64,000 nucleotides of DNA from Comamonas sp. (GTDB taxonomy: Bacteria; Pseudomonadota; Gammaproteobacteria; Burkholderiales; Burkholderiaceae_C), in NCBI GenBank assembly GCA_021166775.1, contig JAJPEQ010000010.1, forward strand, positions 124,001 to 188,000, in the 5' to 3' direction. Shown here piece after piece: positions 35,715 through 43,448 of this stretch; the first letter of the stretch is position 1; every line of letters starts with the position of its first letter. The notes beneath the pieces are model-generated. The model was not told the origin of the DNA. It worked only from the letters and a program-made list of their open reading frames with translations, and ran no database searches. The position numbers and the translations under genes are program-made.

Positions 35715-36122
35715 TCAGGAAGCCTCGATGCGCGGATAGAACTCGCGGTTTTCCTGCTGCATGCGATCCCATACGGGCTTGAGCGTCAGGTTCGCGGCAC
35801 GCCGGAAGCCGTCGAAATCGGCGGCGATCTTGGCCCCGAGGTTCCAGTTGCGCGCAAACATCATGAAACGGCTGGCGATGTCGGCCATTTCGCTCTCGAA
35901 GCGGCGGCTCAGCGCCACGACCTGCGGGTCCTGCGATTTTTCGAGCGAGGGATAGAGGAACTTGTCCTCGGCCGCCAGATGCAGCCGGATCGTGGTGGAA
36001 AACTTCACCAGCGCGGTCGCGATATCGTCGCTCGCCGCGACCCCCAGTCGCGTGAGGTCACGCAGGCGCTGGATGCCGCTCAGGATGGCAACGTGGTCGG
36101 TCTTGAATTTGTCGATGTTCAT
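35715..36122 (-). CDS. Hemerythrin HHE-domain protein
   Basis: 135 residues from MNIDKFKTDHVAILSG; the longer track start enters the upstream regulatory region. The helical bundle carries candidate di-iron ligands: DHVAIL (His10), TIRLHLAAEDKFLYPSL (His, Glu) and a C-terminal ENREFYPRI. The expected second-helix HxxxE is present as HLAAE. Small HHE proteins store or sense O2/NO or handle iron. The 228-base upstream gap has a Fur-box-like sequence, which fits iron control. Confidence 0.85.
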   Translation of the reverse strand: MNIDKFKTDHVAILSGIQRLRDLTRLGVAASDDIATALVKFSTTIRLHLAAEDKFLYPSLEKSQDPQVVALSRRFESEMADIASRFMMFARNWNLGAKIAADFDGFRRAANLTLKPVWDRMQQENREFYPRIEAS

Positions 36123-36217
36123 GCAATGATCCCTGGGTGGAAGCGGCGAGGACGGGCACCGCGGTCTGTTACATCCAATCACAGGATCGTACGTTCGCAA
36201 ACGATATTTGTCACAAG

Positions 36218-36229
36218 AATGATTCTCAT
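36218..36229. promoter_or_regulatory. Fur-box-like sequence upstream of the hemerythrin gene
   Basis: AATGATTCTCAT, whose complement is ATGAGAATCATT, matches the core of Fur sites in Gram-negative bacteria. It lies about 96 bases upstream of the hemerythrin ATG in an AT-rich stretch (CGATATTTGTCACAAG). Only roughly one half-site pair is well matched. The rest of this gap (36123-36350) shows nothing else I can name. Confidence 0.45.
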
Positions 36230-36350
36230 CCACTATTTCAGCAGGGGGACTCGGGGCGGGTGGTGAGTGGTGACCTCCCTCCTCTTTCAGGTGTGACGCG
36301 TCTCTCCCCCCGAGGGACCGACAGCTGTTGGCGGGAACCGGTATTTTTCT

Positions 36351-37154
36351 TCACCTGCCGAAAAATCCGCGCACCATGCGAGCAAAACCTGTCTCAGGCC
36401 AAGGAACCGTGGGCGCGGCGGCCGTCTCCAGGCAAGGCACTCGGTAAATCCACAGGGAGCGGCCTCCCGGCGTGAGCCGTCGCGCATGCGCTGCCACATC
36501 GGGCAACGCGAATTCCAGGCTCACCAGCCAGCTGCCCGGCGCCATTTCGCCGCTCTTGATCAACGCTCGGCTCATGCTCTCCGGACGCTGGAACAGGTAG
36601 ACCATCTGGTAGCCGCTCCAGTCGGCGCCCCAGATGTCGCCGCGCCGCACGCGCGCCCAGGGGCAGCGCAGGGCGCAGATCCAACGCAGCGGCCAGCTCC
36701 ACTCCAGGCCTTCGAGCCGCACCCGCGGGTAGGCCCGGCGCAGCGCCCGCAAGCCGTCGCCGACGCCGCAACCGGCATCGAGCACGCGCGCACCATCGGG
36801 CAGGGGCGCGCTTTGCGCCAAGGCGTCGAGCGCCCCTTCAGGGGTGGGAAAGAGCGGCGCGTCACGCCAAGCATGCAAGGGATAGAGCAGCAGCAACATG
36901 GCCACGGGCAGCAACCAGGCCCACGGGGGCAGCAATGCACTGCCCGTGAGCGCTAGCGACAGCGGGAACCCCAGCGCCACCAACGCACGGCGCCACCAGC
37001 GCACGGCCACGAGGCTGGCCAGCACGCCCACGACCGATGCCAGCAGCATCGCGGCCAGGGGCGTCAGCGCGTGCAGCGCCGTCAGATACACCAGCCAGCA
37101 CAGCGCCCACGCCAGCACCGCAGGCAGCGGCCAGGGGGGGCGCAGCCGCGTCAA
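36351..37154 (-). CDS. Membrane-anchored class I SAM-dependent methyltransferase
   Basis: 267 residues. The first 90 hold three hydrophobic helices (PAVLAWALCWLVYLTAL, LAAMLLASVVGVLASLV, WAWLLPVAMLLLLYPL). A methyltransferase fold follows: ARVLDAGCGVGDGLRALRRAYP is motif I, then VRLEGLEWSWPL and the VYLFQRPESM strand. Substrate unknown. It lies 3 bases after parB in the same direction, so it is probably the last gene of mnmG-rsmG-parA-parB, although a partition function need not follow. Confidence 0.75.
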   Translation of the reverse strand: MTRLRPPWPLPAVLAWALCWLVYLTALHALTPLAAMLLASVVGVLASLVAVRWWRRALVALGFPLSLALTGSALLPPWAWLLPVAMLLLLYPLHAWRDAPLFPTPEGALDALAQSAPLPDGARVLDAGCGVGDGLRALRRAYPRVRLEGLEWSWPLRWICALRCPWARVRRGDIWGADWSGYQMVYLFQRPESMSRALIKSGEMAPGSWLVSLEFALPDVAAHARRLTPGGRSLWIYRVPCLETAAAPTVPWPETGFARMVRGFFGR

Positions 37155-37157
37155 GGG

Positions 37158-38075
37158 CTATCCACGCAGGCGTTCGATCAGGCCGCCCAGCGCATCGAGC
37201 GACCCGAACTGGATGGCGATCTCGCCCATCTCGTCGGTGCGGCTGCCACGCTTGACGCGTTTTTTCACGCGCACCTCGACCTCGGCGGTGAGCAGATCGG
37301 AGAGCTCCTCCTCGACGCGCCGGATGTCGCGCGACTTCTCTTTCTTGGGCTTTTGCGGCACCAGCGTGAACTCGGCACCCAGCTTTTTGACAAGCCGCTC
37401 GGCCTCGCGCACCGAAAGCTTCTTCGCCACGATCTGGTTGCCCGCGGTGATCTGCGCTGCCCGCTCCAGCGCCAGCAGCGCCCGGGCGTGGCCCATATCG
37501 ATATCGCCGGCCATCAGCATGGTCTGCACCGGTTCGGCGAGGTTGAGCAGGCGCAGCAGATTGCTGGTGGCGCTGCGCGAGCGCCCCACCGCCTGCGCCA
37601 CCTGCTCGTGCGTGTAGCCGAACTCGCGGATCAGCCGCTGCAGACCCTGCGCCTCTTCCAGCGGATTGAGGTCTTCGCGCTGGATGTTCTCGATCAGCGC
37701 CATGGTGGCCGCCGCTTCATCGGCCACCTCGCGCACCAGCACCGGCACTTCGGCCAAACCAGCCAGGCGCGCCGCGCGAAAGCGGCGCTCGCCCGCGATG
37801 ATTTCGTACTTGCCCGCGTGCTCTCCCTGCGCGAGCTTGCGCACCAGAATGGGCTGCATGATGCCCTGCGTCTTGATGCTTTCGGCGAGCTCGTACAGCG
37901 CCCCCTCGTCCATGCGCGTGCGGGGTTGATAGACGCCGGGCACGATGGCATCGAGAGGCAGGCTGCCTGGTCCATCCGCCGCGCCGGCCAGAGGCGAGTC
38001 GGTGCGTTCAGGAACCTTGGGGCCGAGCAGCGCTTCCAGCCCACGACCCAGGCCCCTGGGTTTCTTCGTTGCCAT
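37158..38075 (-). CDS. parB: Chromosome-partitioning protein ParB
   Basis: 305 residues. The N-terminal ParB/Sulfiredoxin domain carries YQPRTRMDEGALYELAESI and the CTP-binding GERRFRAARLAGL box; the helix-turn-helix is YTHEQVAQAVGRSRSATSNLLRLL; a C-terminal dimerisation domain ends the protein. ParB loads at parS and slides as a CTP clamp, building the partition complex near the origin. Four parS sites lie 1-4 kb upstream in the same cluster. It is co-transcribed with parA (8-base gap). Confidence 0.96.
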   Translation of the reverse strand: MATKKPRGLGRGLEALLGPKVPERTDSPLAGAADGPGSLPLDAIVPGVYQPRTRMDEGALYELAESIKTQGIMQPILVRKLAQGEHAGKYEIIAGERRFRAARLAGLAEVPVLVREVADEAAATMALIENIQREDLNPLEEAQGLQRLIREFGYTHEQVAQAVGRSRSATSNLLRLLNLAEPVQTMLMAGDIDMGHARALLALERAAQITAGNQIVAKKLSVREAERLVKKLGAEFTLVPQKPKKEKSRDIRRVEEELSDLLTAEVEVRVKKRVKRGSRTDEMGEIAIQFGSLDALGGLIERLRG

Positions 38076-38083
38076 GTGCGTCC

Positions 38084-38857
38084 TTAACGATTGAGTTTGG
38101 TGCGAGCGACCAGCTCGCGGGCAAATTCCACAAAAGCCTGGCTCCCCTTGGCGCCGGGATCGAACACCACACCGGGCAGGCCGTAGCTCGGCGCCTCCGC
38201 AAGGCGCACGTTGCGCGGGATCACGGTGTCAAAGACCTTGTCGCCGAAATGCGCCTTGAGCTGCTCGCCCACCTGCTGCTGCAAGGTGATGCGCGGATCG
38301 AACATCACGCGCAGCAGACCGATGAGCTCGAGATCCGGATTGAGATTGGCATGAACCTGCTTGATGGTGTTGACAAGGTCGGTCAGCCCCTCGAGCGCGA
38401 AATACTCACACTGCATCGGCACGATCACGCCGTGCGCGCTGCACAGGCCGTTGAGGGTGAGCAGGCTCAGGCTGGGCGGGCAGTCGATGAGAACGAAGTC
38501 GTACTCCCCGTCGACCGCGGCAAGCGCCGCCTTCAGGCGGCCTTCGCGTTGATCCAGATCGACAAGCTCGACTTCCGCGCCCGAAAGCTCTCGATTGGCA
38601 CCCAGCACATGGTAGCCACACGCCTGGGTACGCGTCGCGGCCTCCCGCACCGTGGCGGACCCAAGAAGCACGTCGTACACCGACTGCCGCAGGGCCCGCT
38701 TGTCCACGCCCGAGCCCATGGTGGCGTTGCCCTGAGGGTCGAGGTCAACCATGAGCACGCGCTGGCCGATGCGGGCCAGACCCGCCGCCAGATTGACGGT
38801 GGTGGTGGTTTTGCCGACGCCGCCCTTCTGGTTGGCGATGCAGAAAATCTTGGCCAT
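38084..38857 (-). CDS. parA: Chromosome-partitioning ATPase ParA
   Basis: 257 residues from MAKIFCIANQKGG; the track start 16 codons upstream is rejected because all family members begin here. The deviant Walker A KGGVGKTTTTVNL, the A' motif LMVDLDPQGNAT and Walker B FVLIDCPPSLSLLT are intact. It lacks an N-terminal helix-turn-helix, so it is the chromosomal Soj type. Its ATP-dependent nucleoid binding and ParB-stimulated hydrolysis move parS regions apart. Confidence 0.96.
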   Translation of the reverse strand: MAKIFCIANQKGGVGKTTTTVNLAAGLARIGQRVLMVDLDPQGNATMGSGVDKRALRQSVYDVLLGSATVREAATRTQACGYHVLGANRELSGAEVELVDLDQREGRLKAALAAVDGEYDFVLIDCPPSLSLLTLNGLCSAHGVIVPMQCEYFALEGLTDLVNTIKQVHANLNPDLELIGLLRVMFDPRITLQQQVGEQLKAHFGDKVFDTVIPRNVRLAEAPSYGLPGVVFDPGAKGSQAFVEFARELVARTKLNR

Positions 38858-38914
38858 GCTGCAGCAGTGAAAAACGGGAATGCGGCCACAAGAAACGCGG
38901 GCCAAGGAGTGCGG

Positions 38915-39580
38915 CTAGTGTAGTGCCATGCGGGGCCGCATCCACACGATGCACCGCTGGGCATCCAGTTGCGGCACCCGCAATGGTTCCACGTGAAACA
39001 CCGTCACATCGGATGGCAAGGCGGCCATTTCCTCAGTGGGCACCTTCCCCTTCATGGCAAGCCACACGCCCCGGGGCGCCAGCAGATGCCGCGAGCCGAT
39101 CGCGAAATCCCCAAGAGAAGCAAACGCGCGACTGCTCACCACATCGAATTCCCCAACCAGCTTCTCCACCCGGGCATGCACGCCGCGCAGGTTGCGCAAC
39201 TGCAAGGCGCCTGCCGCCTGCTGAATGAACGCGGCCTTCTTGGCCACGGCATCGACACAGCTCACCGCCAGTTCCGGCAGGCAGATGGCAAACACCACAC
39301 CTGGCAGGCCGCCACCCGAGCCCACATCCAGCAGGTGCGCAGACGCCGCAGCGTCCGGCCCTTGCAACCACCGGCGCAGCGAAACGACCGCGGCCAGACT
39401 GTCCAGCAGATGGTGCGTGAGCATCTCCGCCGGGTCACGCACGGACGTGAGGTTGTACACGCGGTTCCATTGCTGCAGCAACGAGAGGAACGCGAGCAAG
39501 CTCTCCTGTTGCGCCTCATGCAGCGCCAAGCCCAAGTCGCTCAAGCCCGCCAAGAGCGGTTCGCGCAAGGTCGCATTCAT
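38915..39580 (-). CDS. rsmG: 16S rRNA m7G527 methyltransferase
   Basis: 221 residues. Typical RsmG order: [23 protein letters not shown], then [17 protein letters not shown] as AdoMet motif I, and [14 protein letters not shown]. It methylates G527 of 16S rRNA. Its start overlaps the mnmG stop by 4 bases. Near its C-terminus the codons for VFHVEP coincide with a parS-like site. Linkage mnmG-rsmG-parA-parB is the classic origin-proximal cluster. Confidence 0.95.
   Translation of the reverse strand: MNATLREPLLAGLSDLGLALHEAQQESLLAFLSLLQQWNRVYNLTSVRDPAEMLTHHLLDSLAAVVSLRRWLQGPDAAASAHLLDVGSGGGLPGVVFAICLPELAVSCVDAVAKKAAFIQQAAGALQLRNLRGVHARVEKLVGEFDVVSSRAFASLGDFAIGSRHLLAPRGVWLAMKGKVPTEEMAALPSDVTVFHVEPLRVPQLDAQRCIVWMRPRMALH
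38986..38999. promoter_or_regulatory. parS site 1 (one mismatch), inside rsmG
   Basis: GTTCCACGTGAAAC differs from the perfect palindrome GTTTCACGTGAAAC at one position, and fits the known degenerate parS TGTTNCACGTGAAACA in its core. It encodes VFHVE in rsmG. Confidence 0.85.
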
Positions 39581-41532
39581 GCAGCCTCACGCCTTTGCAT
39601 CTCCTTGAAGTGCCCCTTCTTCAGATGCACCAGCAGCAAGGACACGGCCGCCGGCGTGACACCCGAAATGCGCGAGGCCTGTCCCAGCGTCTGTGGCCGG
39701 TGCTTCTGCAGCTTCTGCCGCACCTCGAAGGACAGCGCGCTCACCTGCATGTAGTCCAGGTCCGCCGGGAGCGCCAGATTTTCGTAATGCGCGGCGCGCT
39801 CGACCTCTTCCTTCTGCCGGTCGATATAGCCCGCATACTTGGCGGCGATCTCCACCTGCTCTATCACCGGGCCATGCAGCTCACCCAGGGTTTCACGTGA
39901 AACATCGGCACTGGCGAAGCGCCCGTCACCCAAACCCATCAAGGCCTCGTAATCGACGCCTGGGCGGCGCAGGAGATCGAACAGGCTGTATTCATGCTCC
40001 AGCGCCTTGCCCAGCAGGCGCTCGCTTTCCTGCCCATCGACGATCCGGGGATTGACCCAGCATGACTTGAGCCGTTCGGTTTCACGTGAAACAGCATCGC
40101 GTTTGCGGCAGAACACATCCCAGCGCGCATCATCCACCAGGCCCATGCGCCGGCCGATCTCCGTCAGGCGCATATCGGCATTGTCCTCACGCAGCTGCAG
40201 ACGGAATTCCGCGCGGCTCGTGAACATCCGGTAGGGTTCGGTCACACCTTTCGTGATCAGGTCATCGACCAGCACGCCCAGATAGGCCTCATCGCGCCGG
40301 GGCAGCCAGGGCGCGTCGCCACGGCATTGCAACGCCGCGTTGAGTCCGGCGAACAGCCCTTGAGCCGCCGCCTCCTCATAACCGGTGGTGCCGTTGATCT
40401 GGCCCGCGAAATACAGACCGTGAATCTGCTGCGTCTCGAAACTGCTCTTGAGCGCGCGCGGATCGAAATAGTCGTATTCGATGGCGTAACCGGGGCGCAA
40501 GATGTGCGCGCGCTCCAGCCCTGCGATGCTGTGCACGAGCTGGTACTGAATGTCGAACGGCAGGCTGGTGGAGATGCCGTTGGGGTAGAACTCGTGGGTG
40601 GTGAGGCCCTCGGGTTCGAGAAAAATCTGGTGGCTTTCCTTGTCGGCAAAACGATGGATCTTGTCTTCCACGCTCGGACAATAGCGCGGGCCCGTTCCTT
40701 CGATCACCCCCGTGAACATCGGGCTGCGGTCCAGCCCCGAGCGGATGATTTCGTGCGTGCGCGCATTGGTGTTGGTGATCCAGCACGGCATCTGGCGCGG
40801 GTGCATCTGCGCCCGGCCCATGGTGCTGAACACCGGCAGGATGCCCTCATTCACCCCACCGGGCATGCCATCTCCCGGCTGCTCGGTGCAGCGCGAAAAG
40901 TCGATGGTGCGGCCGTCCAGGCGTGGCGGCGTGCCGGTTTTCAGGCGCCCTTGCGGCAGTTGCAGCTCCTTCAGGCGGCTGGCCAGGCTCAGTGCCGGAG
41001 GGTCTCCCGCCCGTCCGCCCTGGTAGTGGTTGAGTCCCACGTGAATCTTGCCGTTGAGGAAGGTGCCGGCCGTGAGCACCACGGCGCGCGCGCGAAAGCG
41101 CACCCCCACTTGCGTGACCGCGCCCACTACACGGTCGCCTTCGAGCATCAGGTCGTCAACGGCCTGCTGAAACAGCCAGAGGTTGGGCTGGTTTTCCAGA
41201 CGGGAACGAATCGCCCCCTTGTACAGCAGCCGGTCGGCCTGTGCCCGGGTGGCACGCACCGCCGGGCCCTTGCTGCTGTTGAGAATGCGAAACTGGATCC
41301 CCGCCTCGTCGGTGGCAAGCGCCATCGCGCCGCCCAGTGCATCCACTTCCTTGACCAAGTGCCCCTTGCCGATGCCGCCTATGCTGGGGTTGCAGCTCAT
41401 CTGCCCCAGCGTTTCGATGTTGTGCGTGAGCAGCAGCGTTCTGCAGCCCATGCGCGCGCTCGCCAGCGCCGCTTCGGAGCCGGCGTGACCGCCGCCCACG
41501 ACAATGACATCAAATTCCTCGGGGTACAACAT
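39577..41532 (-). CDS. mnmG: tRNA uridine 5-carboxymethylaminomethyl modification enzyme MnmG (GidA)
   Basis: 651 residues from [21 protein letters not shown]; the track start 15 codons earlier is non-conserved. FAD-binding [39 protein letters not shown] and [20 protein letters not shown] match MnmG. With MnmE it modifies U34 of several tRNAs. Two perfect parS palindromes lie within the 3' third of the gene, both read as V-S-R-E-T (residues about 481-485 and 544-548). It heads the minus-strand partition operon. Confidence 0.96.
   Translation of the reverse strand: MLYPEEFDVIVVGGGHAGSEAALASARMGCRTLLLTHNIETLGQMSCNPSIGGIGKGHLVKEVDALGGAMALATDEAGIQFRILNSSKGPAVRATRAQADRLLYKGAIRSRLENQPNLWLFQQAVDDLMLEGDRVVGAVTQVGVRFRARAVVLTAGTFLNGKIHVGLNHYQGGRAGDPPALSLASRLKELQLPQGRLKTGTPPRLDGRTIDFSRCTEQPGDGMPGGVNEGILPVFSTMGRAQMHPRQMPCWITNTNARTHEIIRSGLDRSPMFTGVIEGTGPRYCPSVEDKIHRFADKESHQIFLEPEGLTTHEFYPNGISTSLPFDIQYQLVHSIAGLERAHILRPGYAIEYDYFDPRALKSSFETQQIHGLYFAGQINGTTGYEEAAAQGLFAGLNAALQCRGDAPWLPRRDEAYLGVLVDDLITKGVTEPYRMFTSRAEFRLQLREDNADMRLTEIGRRMGLVDDARWDVFCRKRDAVSRETERLKSCWVNPRIVDGQESERLLGKALEHEYSLFDLLRRPGVDYEALMGLGDGRFASADVSRETLGELHGPVIEQVEIAAKYAGYIDRQKEEVERAAHYENLALPADLDYMQVSALSFEVRQKLQKHRPQTLGQASRISGVTPAAVSLLLVHLKKGHFKEMQRREAA
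39890..39903. promoter_or_regulatory. parS site 2, inside mnmG
   Basis: GTTTCACGTGAAAC, a perfect 14-bp palindrome matching the universal chromosomal parS core. It is read by mnmG as VSRET. Confidence 0.95.
40079..40092. promoter_or_regulatory. parS site 3, inside mnmG
   Basis: A second perfect GTTTCACGTGAAAC, 189 bases from site 2 and in the same codon register, again encoding VSRET. Confidence 0.95.
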
Positions 41533-41588
41533 GTGAGCGCACATCAAAAGGCAGGGGGCGTTATTGTCCCACCGCACCGCTTCCGGTG

Positions 41589-41604
41589 TGTTTCACGTGA
41601 AACA
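41589..41604. promoter_or_regulatory. parS site 4, between mnmG and the OYE gene
   Basis: TGTTTCACGTGAAACA matches the full 16-bp parS consensus without mismatch. It lies in the 91-base gap between the divergent mnmG and OYE start codons, so ParB spreading could touch both promoters. Confidence 0.96.
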
Positions 41605-41623
41605 GAACCTCCGAACCATCGAC

Positions 41624-42739
41624 ATGACCTCTCTTTTCGATCCCCTGCAGGCCGGTGATCTGCATCTGGCCAACCGCATCGCCATGGCGCCATGCACCCG
41701 CAACCGCTCGCCCGGCGGCATCCCGGTGGCGATGAATGCCGAGTACTACGCGCAGCGCGCGGGCAACGGCCTCATCATCACCGAAGGCACGGCCATCAGC
41801 CACCAGGGTCAGGGCTATGCCGACGTGCCCGGCCTATATGCGCCCGAGCAGCTTGCGGGCTGGAAAAGGGTCACCGACGCCGTGCATGCCCGAGGCGGAT
41901 GCATCGTCACGCAGCTCTGGCATGTGGGCCGGGTTTCGCATGTCTCCCTGCAGCCCGGCGGCCAGGCGCCGGTGGCTCCATCGGCCATCACGGCGCAGGC
42001 GCGCACCTATATCCTCGACGAAACCACCGGCGCCGGACACTTCGCGCCCACATCCGAGCCGCGTGCATTGGCACTTCAGGAGCTGCCCGCCATCATCGCA
42101 AGCTACGCCCGGGCGGCGCACGACGCGGTGCACATCGCCGGCTTTGACGGCGTGGAGCTGCATGGCGCCAACGGCTACCTGATCGACCAATTCCTCAAGG
42201 ACGGCAGCAATCACCGCACGGACGCGTACGGCGGCAGCATCCACCACCGCATCCGCTTTGCCGTCGAGGCCGTGCGCGCCGTCGTCGAGGCCGTGGGCGG
42301 TGGGCGCGTCGGTATCCGCCTCTCCCCCGTCACACCCTCCAACGACGCACGCGACAGTCATCCGCAAGCCCTGTTCGAGCAACTCGTGCAGGCCCTGGCC
42401 CCGCTTGGTCTGGCCTACATCCACGTGATCGAGGGCGCGACAGGCGGGCCGCGCGTGATCGAGGATCGCCCCTTCGATGACGCCGCGTTCAAAGCGGCTT
42501 ATCGCAACGCAGGCGGCACAGGCGCCTGGATGGTGAACAACGGCTACACGCGGGAGATGGCTCTGCAGGCCGTGGCGAGCGGCGCTGCGGACGTGGTGGC
42601 TTTCGGCCGCGACGCGATTGCCAACCCCGATCTGGCCGAGCGCCTGAAGCGCGGCGCGCCGCTCAACGCCTGGGACAAGACCACCTTCTATGGCGGCACG
42701 AGCAAGGGCTATACCGATTACCCGGCACTCACGGCCTGA
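41624..42739 (+). CDS. nemA: Old Yellow Enzyme family NAD(P)H:flavin oxidoreductase (NemA-like)
   Basis: 371 residues from MTSLFDPLQAGDLHLANRI; the upstream part of the track ORF only reads through parS site 4. TIM-barrel OYE signatures: MAPCTRNRSPGG, GNGLIITEGTAIS, GFDGVELHGANGYLIDQFLKD and VAFGRDAIANPDL. The substrate-binding pair appears as HGAN. It reduces activated C=C bonds and nitro compounds with FMN (NEM reductase, xenobiotic reductase group). It is the first plus-strand gene beyond the partition cluster. Confidence 0.92.
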   Translation: MTSLFDPLQAGDLHLANRIAMAPCTRNRSPGGIPVAMNAEYYAQRAGNGLIITEGTAISHQGQGYADVPGLYAPEQLAGWKRVTDAVHARGGCIVTQLWHVGRVSHVSLQPGGQAPVAPSAITAQARTYILDETTGAGHFAPTSEPRALALQELPAIIASYARAAHDAVHIAGFDGVELHGANGYLIDQFLKDGSNHRTDAYGGSIHHRIRFAVEAVRAVVEAVGGGRVGIRLSPVTPSNDARDSHPQALFEQLVQALAPLGLAYIHVIEGATGGPRVIEDRPFDDAAFKAAYRNAGGTGAWMVNNGYTREMALQAVASGAADVVAFGRDAIANPDLAERLKRGAPLNAWDKTTFYGGTSKGYTDYPALTA

Positions 42740-42751
42740 GTTCGCGCCCCG

Positions 42752-43168
42752 TCAGGACGCCAGCTCGTCCAGGATGGGGCATTCGGGCCGGTCATCACCA
42801 TGGCAGCAACTCACCAGGGCCTGCAGACTGCGCTGCATGTCCTGCATTGCGGCGATGCGCTGCTCCAGCTTCTCGATATGCTTGAGCGCGATCTGCTTGA
42901 CCTGGCTGCTGGCGCGGCTGCGGTCCTGCCACAGGCCGAGCAAAGCCGAGATCTCTTCGATGGAAAAGCCCAGGTCGCGCGCGCGGCGGATGAAACGCAG
43001 CGTGTGCACATCCGCCTCGGTGTACTGGCGATAGCCGCTGTCCGTGCGAGCCACCCTGGGTAGAAGCCCGAGCGATTCATAGTGGCGAATCATGCGCGCC
43101 GAGACAAGCGAGCGCGCAGCCGCCTCGCCTATGGCCACCGGCCCGTGCCCGGCACCGCCCGGGTTCAT
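42752..43168 (-). CDS. cueR: Copper-responsive MerR-family regulator CueR
   Basis: 138 residues. The winged HTH reads AIGEAAARSLVSARMIRHYESLGLL, followed by SGYRQYTEADVHTLRFIRRARDLGFS and a long dimerisation helix. The C-terminal metal loop is CCHGDDRPECPIL, with the two cysteines spaced as in Cu(I)-sensing CueR. It activates copper-efflux genes by untwisting promoters with 19-bp spacers; such a promoter is present before copA. Its start overlaps copZ by 4 bases. Confidence 0.92.
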   Translation of the reverse strand: MNPGGAGHGPVAIGEAAARSLVSARMIRHYESLGLLPRVARTDSGYRQYTEADVHTLRFIRRARDLGFSIEEISALLGLWQDRSRASSQVKQIALKHIEKLEQRIAAMQDMQRSLQALVSCCHGDDRPECPILDELAS

Positions 43169-43362
43169 GCGGCGACCTCGTAGCCCTCCTCGCGGATGGC
43201 ATTGGCGATCGCGTCGCGCGACTTCTCGCTGTCCACATCCACCCGACCCGTGGACAGGTCCACCTTGACCACGGCCTCGGTGTCCACCTTGCGCACGGCA
43301 TGCACGATGGCCCGCTCGCAGTGGCCACAGGTCATGCCCTTGACATCGAACTGGTATTGCAT
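43165..43362 (-). CDS. copZ: Copper chaperone (HMA domain), CopZ-like
   Basis: 65 residues from MQYQFDVKGMTCGHC. A single heavy-metal-associated domain with the Cu(I)-binding CGHC motif and C-terminal DAIANAIREEGYEV. It delivers copper to P-type ATPases such as the CopA encoded 2.2 kb away. The track extends it 24 codons upstream without support; the ATG at 43362 has GGAGG close before it. Translationally coupled to cueR. Confidence 0.92.
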   Translation of the reverse strand: MQYQFDVKGMTCGHCERAIVHAVRKVDTEAVVKVDLSTGRVDVDSEKSRDAIANAIREEGYEVAA

Positions 43363-43403
43363 GGTGCGCGCCTCCTTCAGGCTTGAATCAATGACGGGTG
43401 ACG

Positions 43404-43434
43404 ATTCTGTGGTCTGACATGGTGACAAGGTCAA
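43404..43434 (-). promoter_or_regulatory. Candidate promoter of copZ-cueR
   Basis: On the minus strand TTGACC and CAGAAT are separated by exactly 19 bases, the unusual spacing used by MerR-type activators. The spacer shows little dyad symmetry, so CueR control is plausible by spacing only. Confidence 0.35.
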
Positions 43435-43448
43435 GGTTCCAGCGCACG

